NCBI RefSeq assembly: GCF_001885735.1
Contig: NZ_JXKG01000019.1
Coordinates: 1-45,090 of the forward strand
Direction of reading: 5' to 3'
Length of the DNA: 45,090 nucleotides
Source: Enterococcus canintestini
GTDB lineage: Bacteria > Bacillota > Bacilli > Lactobacillales > Enterococcaceae
Positions 1 to 7,844 of the stretch are shown here, piece after piece. Each line of letters opens with the position of its first letter. The first letter of the stretch is position 1. Both the position numbers and the translations under genes were made by a program. The notes beneath the pieces were generated by a model. The model had not been told where the DNA came from and made no database searches. It saw only the letters and a program-made list of their open reading frames with translations.

Positions 1-297
1 TTGAAGGGTGGTTATGATTTTTAAAATAAGTTCAATCAGGTGATTAATATCAGAAGTATCATTACTACTTTGTTAATAATCACGTATTTTGAAATACTAT
101 GAAGCATAGTTAATTTGACCTACTACACAGCTTGTTAAAAATAAACAATATTTTTTACTGAAATATTATTGCGAGATTGTAAGCAATGCACAAGAGTTCA
201 TTATGTGAAAAACAGAAATTATCTTTAGAAAAGTAATTTAGAAGCTAAAATTGATTATTATTTAGATAGTTATAGATTGGAAAAAAGCAAGTTGGAA
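1..297. other. AT-rich non-coding stretch
   Basis: I see no gene here. All plus-strand frames meet stops quickly, the minus-strand frames are also broken, and no ribosome binding site stands before a usable start. It lies beyond the terminator of the tRNA-Thr gene and may be the space after a gene outside the window. Confidence 0.5.
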
Positions 298-342
298 AAG
301 GTGATAATAAAAAAAGAACAAGGTGATAATAAAAAAAAGAAC
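298..342. repeat. Tandem 22-23 nt direct repeat
   Basis: Two copies of AAGGTGATAATA followed by an A-run and GAAC lie head to tail at 298-319 (seven A) and 320-342 (eight A). The second copy overlaps the U-tract side of the tRNA-Thr terminator, so this looks like a local duplication of the terminator tail. Confidence 0.75.
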
Positions 343-360
343 CTTGAATTATCAAGGTTC
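331..360 (-). terminator. Intrinsic terminator of tRNA-Thr
   Basis: On the minus strand, arms 352-360 and 339-347 form a perfect 9-bp stem (GAACCTTGA / TCAAGGTTC) with a 4-nt loop, followed by eight T (A at 331-338). It lies just downstream of the minus-strand tRNA. A near twin, with the same eight-base arm core, lies at 39194-39221. Confidence 0.85.
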
Positions 361-367
361 TAATAAG

Positions 368-440
368 AGCCACCTGCCGGGCTTGAACCGGCGACCCCCA
401 CCTTACCATGGTGGTGCTCTACCAGCTGAGCTAAGGCGGC
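368..440 (-). tRNA. tRNA-Thr (anticodon GGT)
   Basis: Read on the minus strand, a full cloverleaf is visible. The acceptor stem GCCGCCT / AGGTGGC has one G-U pair. The D arm contains AGCTCAGCTGGTAGAGC. The anticodon stem CCACC / GGTGG encloses ATGGTAA, giving anticodon GGT, which reads ACC and ACU. The T arm is GTTCAAGCC-like. CCA is not encoded. It stands alone with its own promoter (472-500) and terminator (331-360). Confidence 0.95.
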
Positions 441-471
441 AATAGTGTTATTTCTTTGAAGCACAAGCAAT

Positions 472-500
472 ATTATAGCGAAGCTAATTCTCAAAGTCAA
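472..500 (-). promoter_or_regulatory. Promoter of tRNA-Thr
   Basis: On the minus strand TTGACT (495-500), a 17-nt spacer and TATAAT (472-477) form a near-consensus sigma-A promoter about 25 nt upstream of the predicted transcription start, which fits the tRNA 5' end at 440. Confidence 0.85.
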
Positions 501-760
501 TGCTTTTTAAAGGAGAAATTTAGTTGAATTATTTGCTTAATTTTACGCGGTATTAATTATAAATTGTTTTTTCTATACTTTGGCGTGAATATAATCTGTT
601 ATTTACAAACCATTTTATCTGGGCTACGCTATTTACTTTATTTGCCAACTAAAACCCTTCTTTTCGTTCCTAGAGGTCTGAACAACTATATTGTAACTTT
701 AACTAAGGGATTTTTATTTCCTAGCTTTGCGCACGAAATCTGGTTTAAAGCTTAAAATAA

Positions 761-798
761 AAAATGCGAGAAAAATTTAGCTAATTTTCTCGCATTTT
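761..798. terminator. Terminator of the serine hydrolase gene
   Basis: Arms 761-776 and 783-798 pair almost perfectly (AAAATGCGAGAAAA... against TTTTCTCGCATTTT). The stem is flanked by A and T runs, so it could stop transcripts from both sides. The minus-strand serine hydrolase gene ends 18 nt away at 816. Confidence 0.75.
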
Positions 799-815
799 TA
801 TTGTAAAACTAAGAT

Positions 816-2033
816 TTAAAAATTTGCTATAGTACCGGTTAAATCTTGATAGAGTTCATTCATGAGGGTCTTGTGATTTAATACATTTCCGTGATTGCTG
901 AGTAGTAAAACAGCATTTTGACCGTCTTTACTGATTAACACCATACAATGTTGGGAGGCAATCATGCCATTAGCACGTAGGTAAAGTCCTTTATCGTATT
1001 GTCCACCATTATAAGTGGCTTTTGTTTCACGCTGCCACGCGGCATTTAAAATAGTTGGATTTACTAACTTACCAGATAGCAGTTGATGGTAGTACCAGTA
1101 GAGATCACCTGTAGTCATAGCTAGATTTCCTGTTCCTAATTCGCGCACAAATTGGCCATTTTTTTCAGTAACGACTTGGCTGTAATCAGCGGCATCTTTT
1201 CCGCCATAAGACACAGTGTGATTCGAATTTTGGTACCAATTAGGGTACTCAATAATTTTTAATCCCATTTGCTTAACAAATGTTTGTTGGATAAGTTGTG
1301 AATAACTGGTATGGGTAATTTGTCGTAAAATACCTGCTAATAATACGTAGTTTACAGGTGAATAAAAAAAGCGACCACTGTATTTGATTTGCGCATTATT
1401 CACAGCAAAATTCACGACTTCTGCTTCATTTTTAACACTTAAAGGAATCTCCGGTAGTGCAAGGCCAGAAGTCATATGCAACATCTGTTTAATCGTGATA
1501 TTTTCGCTACCATAAATTTGTGGGAAAAATTGGCTTAATGGTGTATCTAAAGTTAAACGACCTGCTTCAATTTGTTTATAGATTAAAGTAGCTGTTAAAC
1601 TTTTTTGAACCGAACCTATTTGGTAAAGAGAAGCCACACTATTGCGTTTTTGATTTGCAAAGTCTTGATAGCCATAACCTTGTTGCAAAATAATCTGACC
1701 ATTTTTAACTATTAGCGCAGTTCCGACAAAATTTTCCAATTTTAACCGTGTGTCAAAAGATTCCCCACTTGGTGCTAGTAAATCTTTACTTAGATTTTGA
1801 TATTCCGCTGCAGATAAAGCAGATGTAATCGTTTCGTTGTTGTTTGTTTCATTTTCTGAGTAACTTGAAGTGCTGGTGCTTTGTTCTGTTGTATTTTCGG
1901 TGGTACTCGCTGTGGCAAAGAAAAGACCTTCTCGATTACCATAAAGCCAATACCCTAATCCGCCAACGATTAATACTAAAATTAAAGGAAATATAAATCG
2001 ATTTTTCTTACTTTTAAAGTGACGTCCCCGCAT
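816..2033 (-). CDS. Membrane-anchored serine hydrolase, beta-lactamase/PBP-like
   Basis: A 405-residue protein of the class C beta-lactamase / DD-peptidase-like fold, probably acting at the cell surface. A transmembrane helix lies at residues 12-32. A Ser/Thr/Asn-rich linker (about 41-70) tethers the catalytic domain outside. The SxxK motif is S141-V-Q-K144. The expected Tyr-x-Asn motif reads Y224-S-P-V-N, so Asn is not in its usual place, and I see no clear third HxG/KTG box before the C-terminus. It may therefore be a divergent or weakly active member. The start at 2033 is chosen because GGAGGT (minus strand, 2040-2045) sits 6 nt upstream; an in-frame ATG at 2054 overlaps that site. Substrate unknown. 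The gene stands alone. Confidence 0.8.
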   Translation of the reverse strand: MRGRHFKSKKNRFIFPLILVLIVGGLGYWLYGNREGLFFATASTTENTTEQSTSTSSYSENETNNNETITSALSAAEYQNLSKDLLAPSGESFDTRLKLENFVGTALIVKNGQIILQQGYGYQDFANQKRNSVASLYQIGSVQKSLTATLIYKQIEAGRLTLDTPLSQFFPQIYGSENITIKQMLHMTSGLALPEIPLSVKNEAEVVNFAVNNAQIKYSGRFFYSPVNYVLLAGILRQITHTSYSQLIQQTFVKQMGLKIIEYPNWYQNSNHTVSYGGKDAADYSQVVTEKNGQFVRELGTGNLAMTTGDLYWYYHQLLSGKLVNPTILNAAWQRETKATYNGGQYDKGLYLRANGMIASQHCMVLISKDGQNAVLLLSNHGNVLNHKTLMNELYQDLTGTIANF

Positions 2034-2124
2034 AATTCTACCTCCAAAATTCAATTTATTTTACTCGTCTTTTTAGAAAAAGAAAAGTATTTTAAAAAAA
2101 GTGGAGAAAAAGTTTAAATTAATC

Positions 2125-2153
2125 TTGCGAAAATTTAAAAGAATTGCTATCAT
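2125..2153 (+). promoter_or_regulatory. Promoter of tRNA-Asn
   Basis: TTGCGA (2125-2130), a 17-nt spacer and TATCAT (2148-2153) lie just upstream of the tRNA 5' end at 2167. Confidence 0.75.
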
Positions 2154-2166
2154 ATTGTTACAGTAT

Positions 2167-2240
2167 TCCGGCATAGCTCAGTTGGTAGTAGCGCATGACT
2201 GTTAATCATGATGTCGTAGGTTCGAGTCCTACTGCCGGAG
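2167..2240 (+). tRNA. tRNA-Asn (anticodon GTT)
   Basis: Cloverleaf with acceptor stem TCCGGCA / TGCCGGA and discriminator G. The D arm contains AGCTCAGTTGGTAGTAGC. The anticodon stem ATGA / TCAT encloses CTGTTAA, giving anticodon GTT (Asn). The T arm is GTAGGTTCGAGTCCTAC. CCA is not encoded. It is a single tRNA with its own promoter and terminator. Confidence 0.95.
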
Positions 2241-2243
2241 TTT

Positions 2244-2272
2244 AGCTCTCGCTTTATGCGAGAGCTTTTTTT
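2244..2272 (+). terminator. Intrinsic terminator of tRNA-Asn
   Basis: A 9-bp perfect stem AGCTCTCGC / GCGAGAGCT (2244-2252 and 2258-2266) with loop TTTAT, followed by a T-run, begins 4 nt after the tRNA. Confidence 0.9.
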
Positions 2273-2343
2273 GTGCTTTTGGAATCTTTTTCCGGTGTGA
2301 GAAAGATTAATAATTCATACTTTTTATCGCTTTATTTTATGTC

Positions 2344-2401
2344 ATAAAAGTCCTTTAGCGTATGGATTTCCAGTTTTTTTGTGCGATAAAAGAACTTTAG
2401 C
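2344..2401. repeat. Two operator-like repeats before the acyltransferase
   Basis: ATAAAAGtcCTTTAGC (2344-2359) and ATAAAAGaaCTTTAGC (2386-2401) are 42 bp apart, about four helical turns. Each is itself an imperfect palindrome. A further palindrome CTTTAAAG lies at 2463-2470 and GTAGTgataACTAC at 2502-2515. These look like protein-binding or regulatory signals for the gene at 2554. Their partner is unknown. Confidence 0.4.
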
Positions 2402-2553
2402 AATGATACTTTGTAATGGGTTAGTCCTTTTTGTAAAATGCTTGTTAAACAAATGAAAACGTCTTTAAAGGTAAGTTTAAGTTTTATTTGGTATCCTTTT
2501 TGTAGTGATAACTACGTTCGTAATGTAAAGGACTAGAGGAGGATATTAAGAGT

Positions 2554-3543
2554 ATGAAGCAGCGATTGGCTTTTTTTGACAATGCAAAATTCATTTTAAT
2601 GATTCTGGTTGTCTTCACCCATTTACTAGAGCCATTTATTGAGGACTGGCAGGGATATCATAATCTTTACTATTTCATCTTTATTTTTCATATGCCAGCG
2701 TTTATTTTGATTGCGGGCTATTTTTCGAAGGGATTGCAAAAGGGGAATCTTAATAAAGTAATAAAGAAAACCTTACTGCCTTATCTAATTTTTCAGCTGA
2801 TATATTCCAGTTACTATGCTTTGATTGGTTTAGAAGATAGTTTTTCGTGGAATCTGTTGCTACCGAACTGGTCATTATGGTTTTTAGTCAGCCTTTTTTG
2901 TTGGCAATGTTCCTTAACACTCTTTAAAAAAATGTCGCCACTTATTGCGATTACTGTAAGTATTCTTTTAGCTTTACTGGTAGGGTATTTACCGTTTATT
3001 GATCGAAATCTGGCAATGCAGCGGACTTTTGTATTTTTACCTTTCTTTTTAATTGGGCATTATTTTTCTTGGGAAAAATTAGTGGCAATACGTCAAAGTC
3101 ATCGCTACTCTTTTGCATTAGTTGGGTTTGGTAGTATCTTTGCTTTTATAAGTCAATTTGAAACGTTTAATAAATATTTGGTATTTGGTTCAAAACCTTA
3201 TGCAGATTTTCTTAGTGATCCCCAATTAGGCGCTTTTATTCGTTTACTGGTGCTCGTTTTAGGCTTTGTTGGGATATTGTCGTTTTTACTTATCATACCA
3301 AGACAAAAGACGTTCTATTCTGATTTGGGGCGCAATACTTTGACAGTCTATTTATTACAAGGTTTTGTAGTCAAAGGATTACGTGCGTTAAATATTGCTG
3401 AATTTAATCTAGGTTTTATCGGTTTTATCAGCTTACTTATCTTTAGTGTCGCTTTAACATTTGTGCTTGCCTCACCTAAATGGCAAGAATTTTATACAAA
3501 TTTTCAAGAAAAGTTTCGCAAAAAAATCCGACAACAATTATAA
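2554..3543 (+). CDS. Membrane acyltransferase, family 3
   Basis: A 329-residue integral membrane protein of the acyltransferase-3 family, which moves acyl groups such as acetyl or succinyl onto surface or small-molecule substrates. The N-terminus (FFDNAKFILMILVVFTHL) is the family's opening helix with its His. HMPAFILIAGYFSKG follows near residue 45. About nine to ten hydrophobic helices are visible. The tail is basic and Lys-rich. GAGGAGGA lies about 11 nt before the ATG. The gene is not in an operon. The substrate cannot be told from the sequence. A different reading frame stays open for 27 codons past the stop (see findings). Confidence 0.8.
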   Translation: MKQRLAFFDNAKFILMILVVFTHLLEPFIEDWQGYHNLYYFIFIFHMPAFILIAGYFSKGLQKGNLNKVIKKTLLPYLIFQLIYSSYYALIGLEDSFSWNLLLPNWSLWFLVSLFCWQCSLTLFKKMSPLIAITVSILLALLVGYLPFIDRNLAMQRTFVFLPFFLIGHYFSWEKLVAIRQSHRYSFALVGFGSIFAFISQFETFNKYLVFGSKPYADFLSDPQLGAFIRLLVLVLGFVGILSFLLIIPRQKTFYSDLGRNTLTVYLLQGFVVKGLRALNIAEFNLGFIGFISLLIFSVALTFVLASPKWQEFYTNFQEKFRKKIRQQL

Positions 3544-3631
3544 ACATCAAGATGAAAAATTGCGCTTTTTGGTCCGACACTTAGACAAAGAAGTAGAAGA
3601 AATATCAGGAAAAGTGCAATAGAAAATAAAA

Positions 3632-3659
3632 TTGTCAGAATTTTCCCATCAGTTGTAAT
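3632..3659 (+). promoter_or_regulatory. Candidate pepC promoter
   Basis: TTGTCA (3632-3637), 16 nt, TGTAAT (3654-3659), about 60 nt before the pepC start. A moderate match to sigma-A. Confidence 0.45.
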
Positions 3660-3719
3660 TTTCTGGTGGCAGGAGTAAAATAAAAAAGTATGTTATTTCA
3701 ATGTGAGAGGATGAAGAAA

Positions 3720-5048
3720 ATGTCAGCAATCGACAAAGAATTGACAGCCAAATTTGCTGCTGCCTTTAAAGAAAACAACAAACAAAACGCATTACAACGA
3801 GGGGTAGTAAAAAACGGCATTAGCGCTTCAGCGGAAAATATGAGCGCCCATGTAAATAATGTGCCGGTTTTTTCAGTTGATCTTGCAACTGGGAAAGTCG
3901 CCAACCAAATGCAATCCGGTCGGTGCTGGATGTTTGCCGCATTAAACACTTTCCGTCATAAAATGTTGAACGCTTTTAATTTAAAGGATTTTGAATTGTC
4001 CCAAAACTATACTTTTTTCTGGGATAAATACGAAAAAGCTAACTACTTTTATGAAAATATTTTGGCTACTGCCTCAGAAGAATTAACAAGTCGTAAAGTG
4101 GCATTTCTTTTGCAAACACCCCAACAAGATGGCGGACAATGGGATATGATTGTTTCAATCTTTGAAAAATATGGTGTGGTACCAAAGACAGCTATGCCAG
4201 AAAGCAGTAACTCTTCTAATTCACGGGATTTGAATAACTATTTAAATAAAAAATTACGTAAAGATGCCGTTACATTGCGAAAATTAGTCGCTGCTGGTAA
4301 AGATGCTAGTGAAATTCAAAGCGCTAAAGAAAAAATGTTAGAAGAAGTCTATAACTTTTTAGCTATTTCTTTAGGTAACCCACCAGAAACTTTTGATTTT
4401 GAATATCGTGATGAAGAAAAAAATTATCATTTAGATCAAAATCTTACACCACAAAGTTTTTATGAAAAATATGTCGGAGTAAATTTAAATGACTATGTCA
4501 GCATTATTAATGCGCCAACTGCAGATAAACCTTACAACCAATCCTATACAGTTGAAATGTTAGGCAATGTAGTAGGTGGAAAAGAAGTGAAATATCTAAA
4601 TGTAGATATGACTACTTTCAAAAAATTGGCAGTTGCACAACTTGAACAAGGAGAATCTGTTTGGTTTGGCTGTGATGTTGGTCAATCTTCAACCCGTGAT
4701 TCTGGTATTATGGCAATGGATGCTTATGATATGAATGACTTGTTTGATATTGATTTTACAATGACGAAAGCTGAACGTTTAGACTTTGGTGAAAGTTTGA
4801 TGACTCACGCGATGGTCTTAACCGGTGTTGATGTTGTAGCAGGTCAATCAACAAAATGGAAAGTAGAAAACAGTTGGGGCGAAAAAGTTGGCACTAAAGG
4901 TTTCTTTGTGATGAGTGATGAATGGATGGATGAATATACTTATCAAATCGTTGTCCGTAAAGACTTGTTAACACCAGAGCAATTGGCAGCTTATGAAAAA
5001 ACACCAACCGTTTTAGCACCTTGGGATCCAATGGGCGCATTGGCGTAG
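3720..5048 (+). CDS. pepC: Aminopeptidase C (bleomycin hydrolase family)
   Basis: A 442-residue cytoplasmic cysteine aminopeptidase (peptidase C1B) that trims N-terminal residues from peptides; in lactic acid bacteria it feeds amino-acid supply. The catalytic triad is visible: C69 in QSGRCWMFAALN, H363 in MTHAMVLTGVD and N384 in KVENSWGE. The length matches the family (about 440-445). The C-terminus ends in GALA; in this family the tail lies in the active-site cleft. I chose the ATG at 3720 because GAGAGG lies 9 nt upstream. An ATG at 3690 is open in frame but lacks a well-placed ribosome binding site. Single gene, followed by a terminator. Confidence 0.95.
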   Translation: MSAIDKELTAKFAAAFKENNKQNALQRGVVKNGISASAENMSAHVNNVPVFSVDLATGKVANQMQSGRCWMFAALNTFRHKMLNAFNLKDFELSQNYTFFWDKYEKANYFYENILATASEELTSRKVAFLLQTPQQDGGQWDMIVSIFEKYGVVPKTAMPESSNSSNSRDLNNYLNKKLRKDAVTLRKLVAAGKDASEIQSAKEKMLEEVYNFLAISLGNPPETFDFEYRDEEKNYHLDQNLTPQSFYEKYVGVNLNDYVSIINAPTADKPYNQSYTVEMLGNVVGGKEVKYLNVDMTTFKKLAVAQLEQGESVWFGCDVGQSSTRDSGIMAMDAYDMNDLFDIDFTMTKAERLDFGESLMTHAMVLTGVDVVAGQSTKWKVENSWGEKVGTKGFFVMSDEWMDEYTYQIVVRKDLLTPEQLAAYEKTPTVLAPWDPMGALA

Positions 5049-5117
5049 TAAGGGTGATAGTCCTCTAAAGATCTGCGGGACAAAATGGGCACAAAAGTTT
5101 TAAACGAATAATTTTTG

Positions 5118-5160
5118 GGACTGGATTTTGTCAATTTTGGCAATAATCTAGTCCTTTTTT
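5118..5160 (+). terminator. pepC terminator
   Basis: Stem GGACTGGATT / AATCTAGTCC (5118-5127 and 5145-5154, one G-U pair) followed by a T-run. Confidence 0.8.
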
Positions 5161-5212
5161 AAAGAAAAAACCAGTTAAGCTATTCAATTTGAAGACGGTC
5201 TTTTTAATTTTC

Positions 5213-5221
5213 TGTTATACT
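5213..5221 (+). promoter_or_regulatory. Extended -10 before the phosphatase cluster
   Basis: TGTTATACT is an extended -10 element (TGnTATACT) about 60 nt upstream of the phosphatase start. No good -35 box is seen at 17 nt. Confidence 0.5.
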
Positions 5222-5281
5222 TTTTATTAAATAAGAAGACGAGCTAAATTTGCCCAGTCATTTAAAAGGAGGCAGAAAAAG

Positions 5282-6064
5282 ATGGTAAAAATTATTCCAT
5301 TAGAAAAAGCAGAAAATGTCCGTGATTTAGGCGGGTACAAAACCCCAAATGGGACGGTAAAGTTTAACAAAGTAGTACGAGGTGCGAGTCTATCTGATTT
5401 ATCAGTACGTGATCGAGAAGCGTTACAACAATACGGTGTAACAGATGTTGTCGACTTTCGCTCGCCTAGCGAAGCCAAAGATGCACCAGATAAAAAAATT
5501 CCAACGGCAAAAGAGTATTTTTTGCCTGTATTTGGTCATGACGAAACTAAAGCGTCAATTTCGCCGCAAGAACTTTTGAAACAATTGGAACAAGGAATGA
5601 CAGCTCAAGCTCAAATGATAAAAGTTTATCGTCACTTTATTGAAGATGAGCATGCGAAAAAAGCTTACCAAGAATTTTTACAAATTCTTTTGGCTAATAG
5701 TGGTGAGCAAAAAAGTGTCCTTTTCCATTGTACAGCTGGAAAGGATCGAACGGGGTTTGGTGCTGCTTTGGTATTGGATTTACTTGGCGTAGAGCAACAA
5801 ACGATTATGACAGATTATCTAGCTACCAACCAATATTTAAATGATCGCATAGCAAACATGACCGCAGCAGCTAAAAAACAAGGCGCGCCTGAACTGCTGG
5901 TAAATGGGATCGAAGCGCTAATGAAGGCAGATGAGGCGTATTTAAATGAAAGTTATACAGCAGCTAGAGAACATTATGGTAGCTTAACAAACTATGCAAA
6001 AGAAGGTTTAGGATTTACAACTGGTGAAATCAGCGATTTACAAAAATTATATCTAACCAAATAG
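5282..6064 (+). CDS. Tyr/Ser-type protein phosphatase family protein
   Basis: A 260-residue cysteine-based phosphatase of the bacterial tyrosine-phosphatase-3 group. The CX5R loop is HC150-TAGKD-R156-TG. The N-terminal NVRDLGGYKTPNG and VRGASLSDL blocks are typical of this group, and the aspartate in the DFRSPSEA region fits the fold. AAAGGAGG lies before the ATG. It is the first of three genes with short gaps (13 to 35 nt) and sits next to a fructosamine-kinase-like gene, so its substrate could be a phosphorylated sugar adduct rather than a phosphoprotein; that is inference. Confidence 0.85.
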   Translation: MVKIIPLEKAENVRDLGGYKTPNGTVKFNKVVRGASLSDLSVRDREALQQYGVTDVVDFRSPSEAKDAPDKKIPTAKEYFLPVFGHDETKASISPQELLKQLEQGMTAQAQMIKVYRHFIEDEHAKKAYQEFLQILLANSGEQKSVLFHCTAGKDRTGFGAALVLDLLGVEQQTIMTDYLATNQYLNDRIANMTAAAKKQGAPELLVNGIEALMKADEAYLNESYTAAREHYGSLTNYAKEGLGFTTGEISDLQKLYLTK

Positions 6065-6083
6065 AAGTAAGGAGTGGATGAAG

Positions 6084-6920
6084 ATGTTACCAAAAGAAAT
6101 CTTAGCTTCATTGGCACCTGATGGTAAGGCGATTCCAATTGCTGGCGGGGATGTTAATCAAAACTACCGGATTGTAACGGATGAAAATAATTACTTTTTA
6201 AAGTTTCATCCGGGAATTGAGGAAACTTTTTTTCAAGCTGAAATCAATGGTCTAAAAGAATTGGCTGATTTTGTCCGTGTGCCGCAAGTGTATAATTGGG
6301 GTCAAACTGCTGAGGGTTCTTATTTGGTTATGGAATGGATTGAGCCTGGAGAAGGTAGTCAAGAAGAGCTAGCGGCAACTTTGAGTACGCTTCATCACCA
6401 TACGCAAGAGTTATTTGGTTTTTATGAAGATAATTATATTGGCGTTTTACCACAAGTGAATGCCCAAACAAATAATTGGGTAAATTATTTTTTAACTTGC
6501 CGCTTGGATGTGCAAGTGGAATTAGCAAAGCTTCATAATGTATGGAATCCAGTCCGAGAGGAGCAGTATTTACGCTTAAAAGAAGTAATCTATGAAAATT
6601 GGCAAAAGCGAGAAGTTGCGCCGAGCTTATTACATGGTGATTTTTGGAGTGGCAATTATTTCTTTGATAAAATGGGACAGCCTGTTTTGATTGATCCGGC
6701 TGTTTCTTATGGTGATCGGGAAATGGATCTGGCTATGGCTCAACTTTTTGGTGGGTTTCGGGCAGAATTTTTTCAAACTTATCAAGATTTATTTCCACTT
6801 GCAACTGGTTGGGAGCAACGGCAACCCATTTATCAACTATATTATTTACTTGTACATTTAAATCAGTTTGGCGAAAGTTACGGCAAGCAAGTAGATGAAA
6901 TTTTGCAACGTTTTAACTAG
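6084..6920 (+). CDS. Fructosamine/ribulosamine kinase-like protein
   Basis: A 278-residue kinase of the fructosamine-kinase family (aminoglycoside-phosphotransferase fold). Bacterial members phosphorylate sugar adducts on protein amines (ribulosamines, erythrulosamines) and so start deglycation. Seen: GGDVNQNYRI near the N-terminus (nucleotide loop), YFLKFH (ATP-binding Lys), LVMEWIE (hinge), catalytic H184-G-D186 in LLHGDFWSGNYFF, and D204-PA (metal-binding). The ATG at 6084 has GGAG 9 nt upstream; the in-frame ATG at 6078 is only 3 nt from it, so the shorter form is preferred. Adjacent to a phosphatase upstream and a thioesterase downstream. Confidence 0.85.
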   Translation: MLPKEILASLAPDGKAIPIAGGDVNQNYRIVTDENNYFLKFHPGIEETFFQAEINGLKELADFVRVPQVYNWGQTAEGSYLVMEWIEPGEGSQEELAATLSTLHHHTQELFGFYEDNYIGVLPQVNAQTNNWVNYFLTCRLDVQVELAKLHNVWNPVREEQYLRLKEVIYENWQKREVAPSLLHGDFWSGNYFFDKMGQPVLIDPAVSYGDREMDLAMAQLFGGFRAEFFQTYQDLFPLATGWEQRQPIYQLYYLLVHLNQFGESYGKQVDEILQRFN

Positions 6921-6955
6921 CTAAATTGAGGTGGCAAATTTAGGAGGAATTTTTT

Positions 6956-7702
6956 GTGGCAGTAAAATATAGCCGCAACCATGAAGTGGCTTATTATGAA
7001 TGTGATGTCAATCAAACAATGACATTTCCAGCTATGATTGGTGTGGCAATTAAAACATCAGAAGAACAAAGTGATGCCTTAAATCGTAGTGCCGAGTTTA
7101 TTCATCGCTTTGGCTTAACTTGGGTTATCACCAACTATCATTTTCAAATTCAGCGTTTACCAAAAGTTGGCGAAAAAATTCAAATTACCACCCAAGCAAT
7201 GGAATACAATAAATATTTTTGCTATCGGAATTTTTGGTTTCACGATGAAGAAGGTAATGAACTGCTTATGATTGAATCTGTTTTTGTCCTGATGGATATT
7301 GAAAATAGAAAAATGGCAAGTGTACCAGAAGAAATCATCGCACCTTTTGAAAGTGAAAAAATTAAGCGTATTAAACGTTTTAAAGCAATTCCGAAAATTT
7401 CAGCTGGAAAAAGTTTACCTTATCGCGTAAGGTTTTATGATATTGACAGTAACCAGCATGTCAACAATGCCATGTATTTCAATTGGATGATTGATGTATT
7501 AGGTTTTGATTTTTTGACGACCCATGTTCCTTATGAAGTAAATATCCGTTTTGACAAAGAAGTGGAATATGGCAATGAAGTGATGAGCCATTTCGAAATT
7601 GTAACAGATAATGGGATTGAAAGTCGTCATGAAATTAGAATTGGTGAACAACTTTACTGTGAAGCAAATATTTTGTGGCAAACAAAAGAATTAGAAAAAT
7701 AG
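6956..7702 (+). CDS. Acyl-ACP thioesterase family protein
   Basis: A 248-residue double-hotdog thioesterase of the FatA/FatB-like acyl-ACP thioesterase family, which releases fatty acids from acyl carrier protein in the cytoplasm. Two hotdog halves are visible, about 1-130 and 145-245. The second contains VRFYDIDSNQHVNNAMYFNWMID, the Asn/His active-site region of the family. The start is GTG with AGGAGG 8 nt upstream. Last gene of a three-gene cluster that ends at a strong hairpin (7756-7801). The link to the two upstream genes is not obvious. Confidence 0.88.
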   Translation: MAVKYSRNHEVAYYECDVNQTMTFPAMIGVAIKTSEEQSDALNRSAEFIHRFGLTWVITNYHFQIQRLPKVGEKIQITTQAMEYNKYFCYRNFWFHDEEGNELLMIESVFVLMDIENRKMASVPEEIIAPFESEKIKRIKRFKAIPKISAGKSLPYRVRFYDIDSNQHVNNAMYFNWMIDVLGFDFLTTHVPYEVNIRFDKEVEYGNEVMSHFEIVTDNGIESRHEIRIGEQLYCEANILWQTKELEK

Positions 7703-7755
7703 CTAGTGGTACAAGTTTTATTAGAAATACTATCAATAAAATAGCATTTTTGCTA

Positions 7756-7801
7756 AATAAACCGGATTATGACAAACATAAGTGTCATAATCCGGTTTAT
7801 T
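7756..7801. terminator. Strong hairpin between convergent genes
   Basis: A perfect 19-bp inverted repeat (7756-7774 and 7783-7801) with an 8-nt loop lies between the thioesterase gene (plus) and the asparaginase gene (minus). Only short T stretches follow, so it is a likely bidirectional terminator or a 3'-end protecting stem. Confidence 0.75.
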
Positions 7802-7844
7802 GTCTAAAACTAATTATTTTAGTCTGATTTTATTTATTAATTGG

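Noticed and set aside
564-755. 63-codon plus-strand reading frame before the serine hydrolase gene
   Set aside because: It needs a TTG start, has no ribosome binding site, and its residue pattern does not look like a known protein.
2454-2467. TGAAAACG as a possible catabolite (cre) site
   Set aside because: Only the left half matches; the right half lacks the expected CA end.
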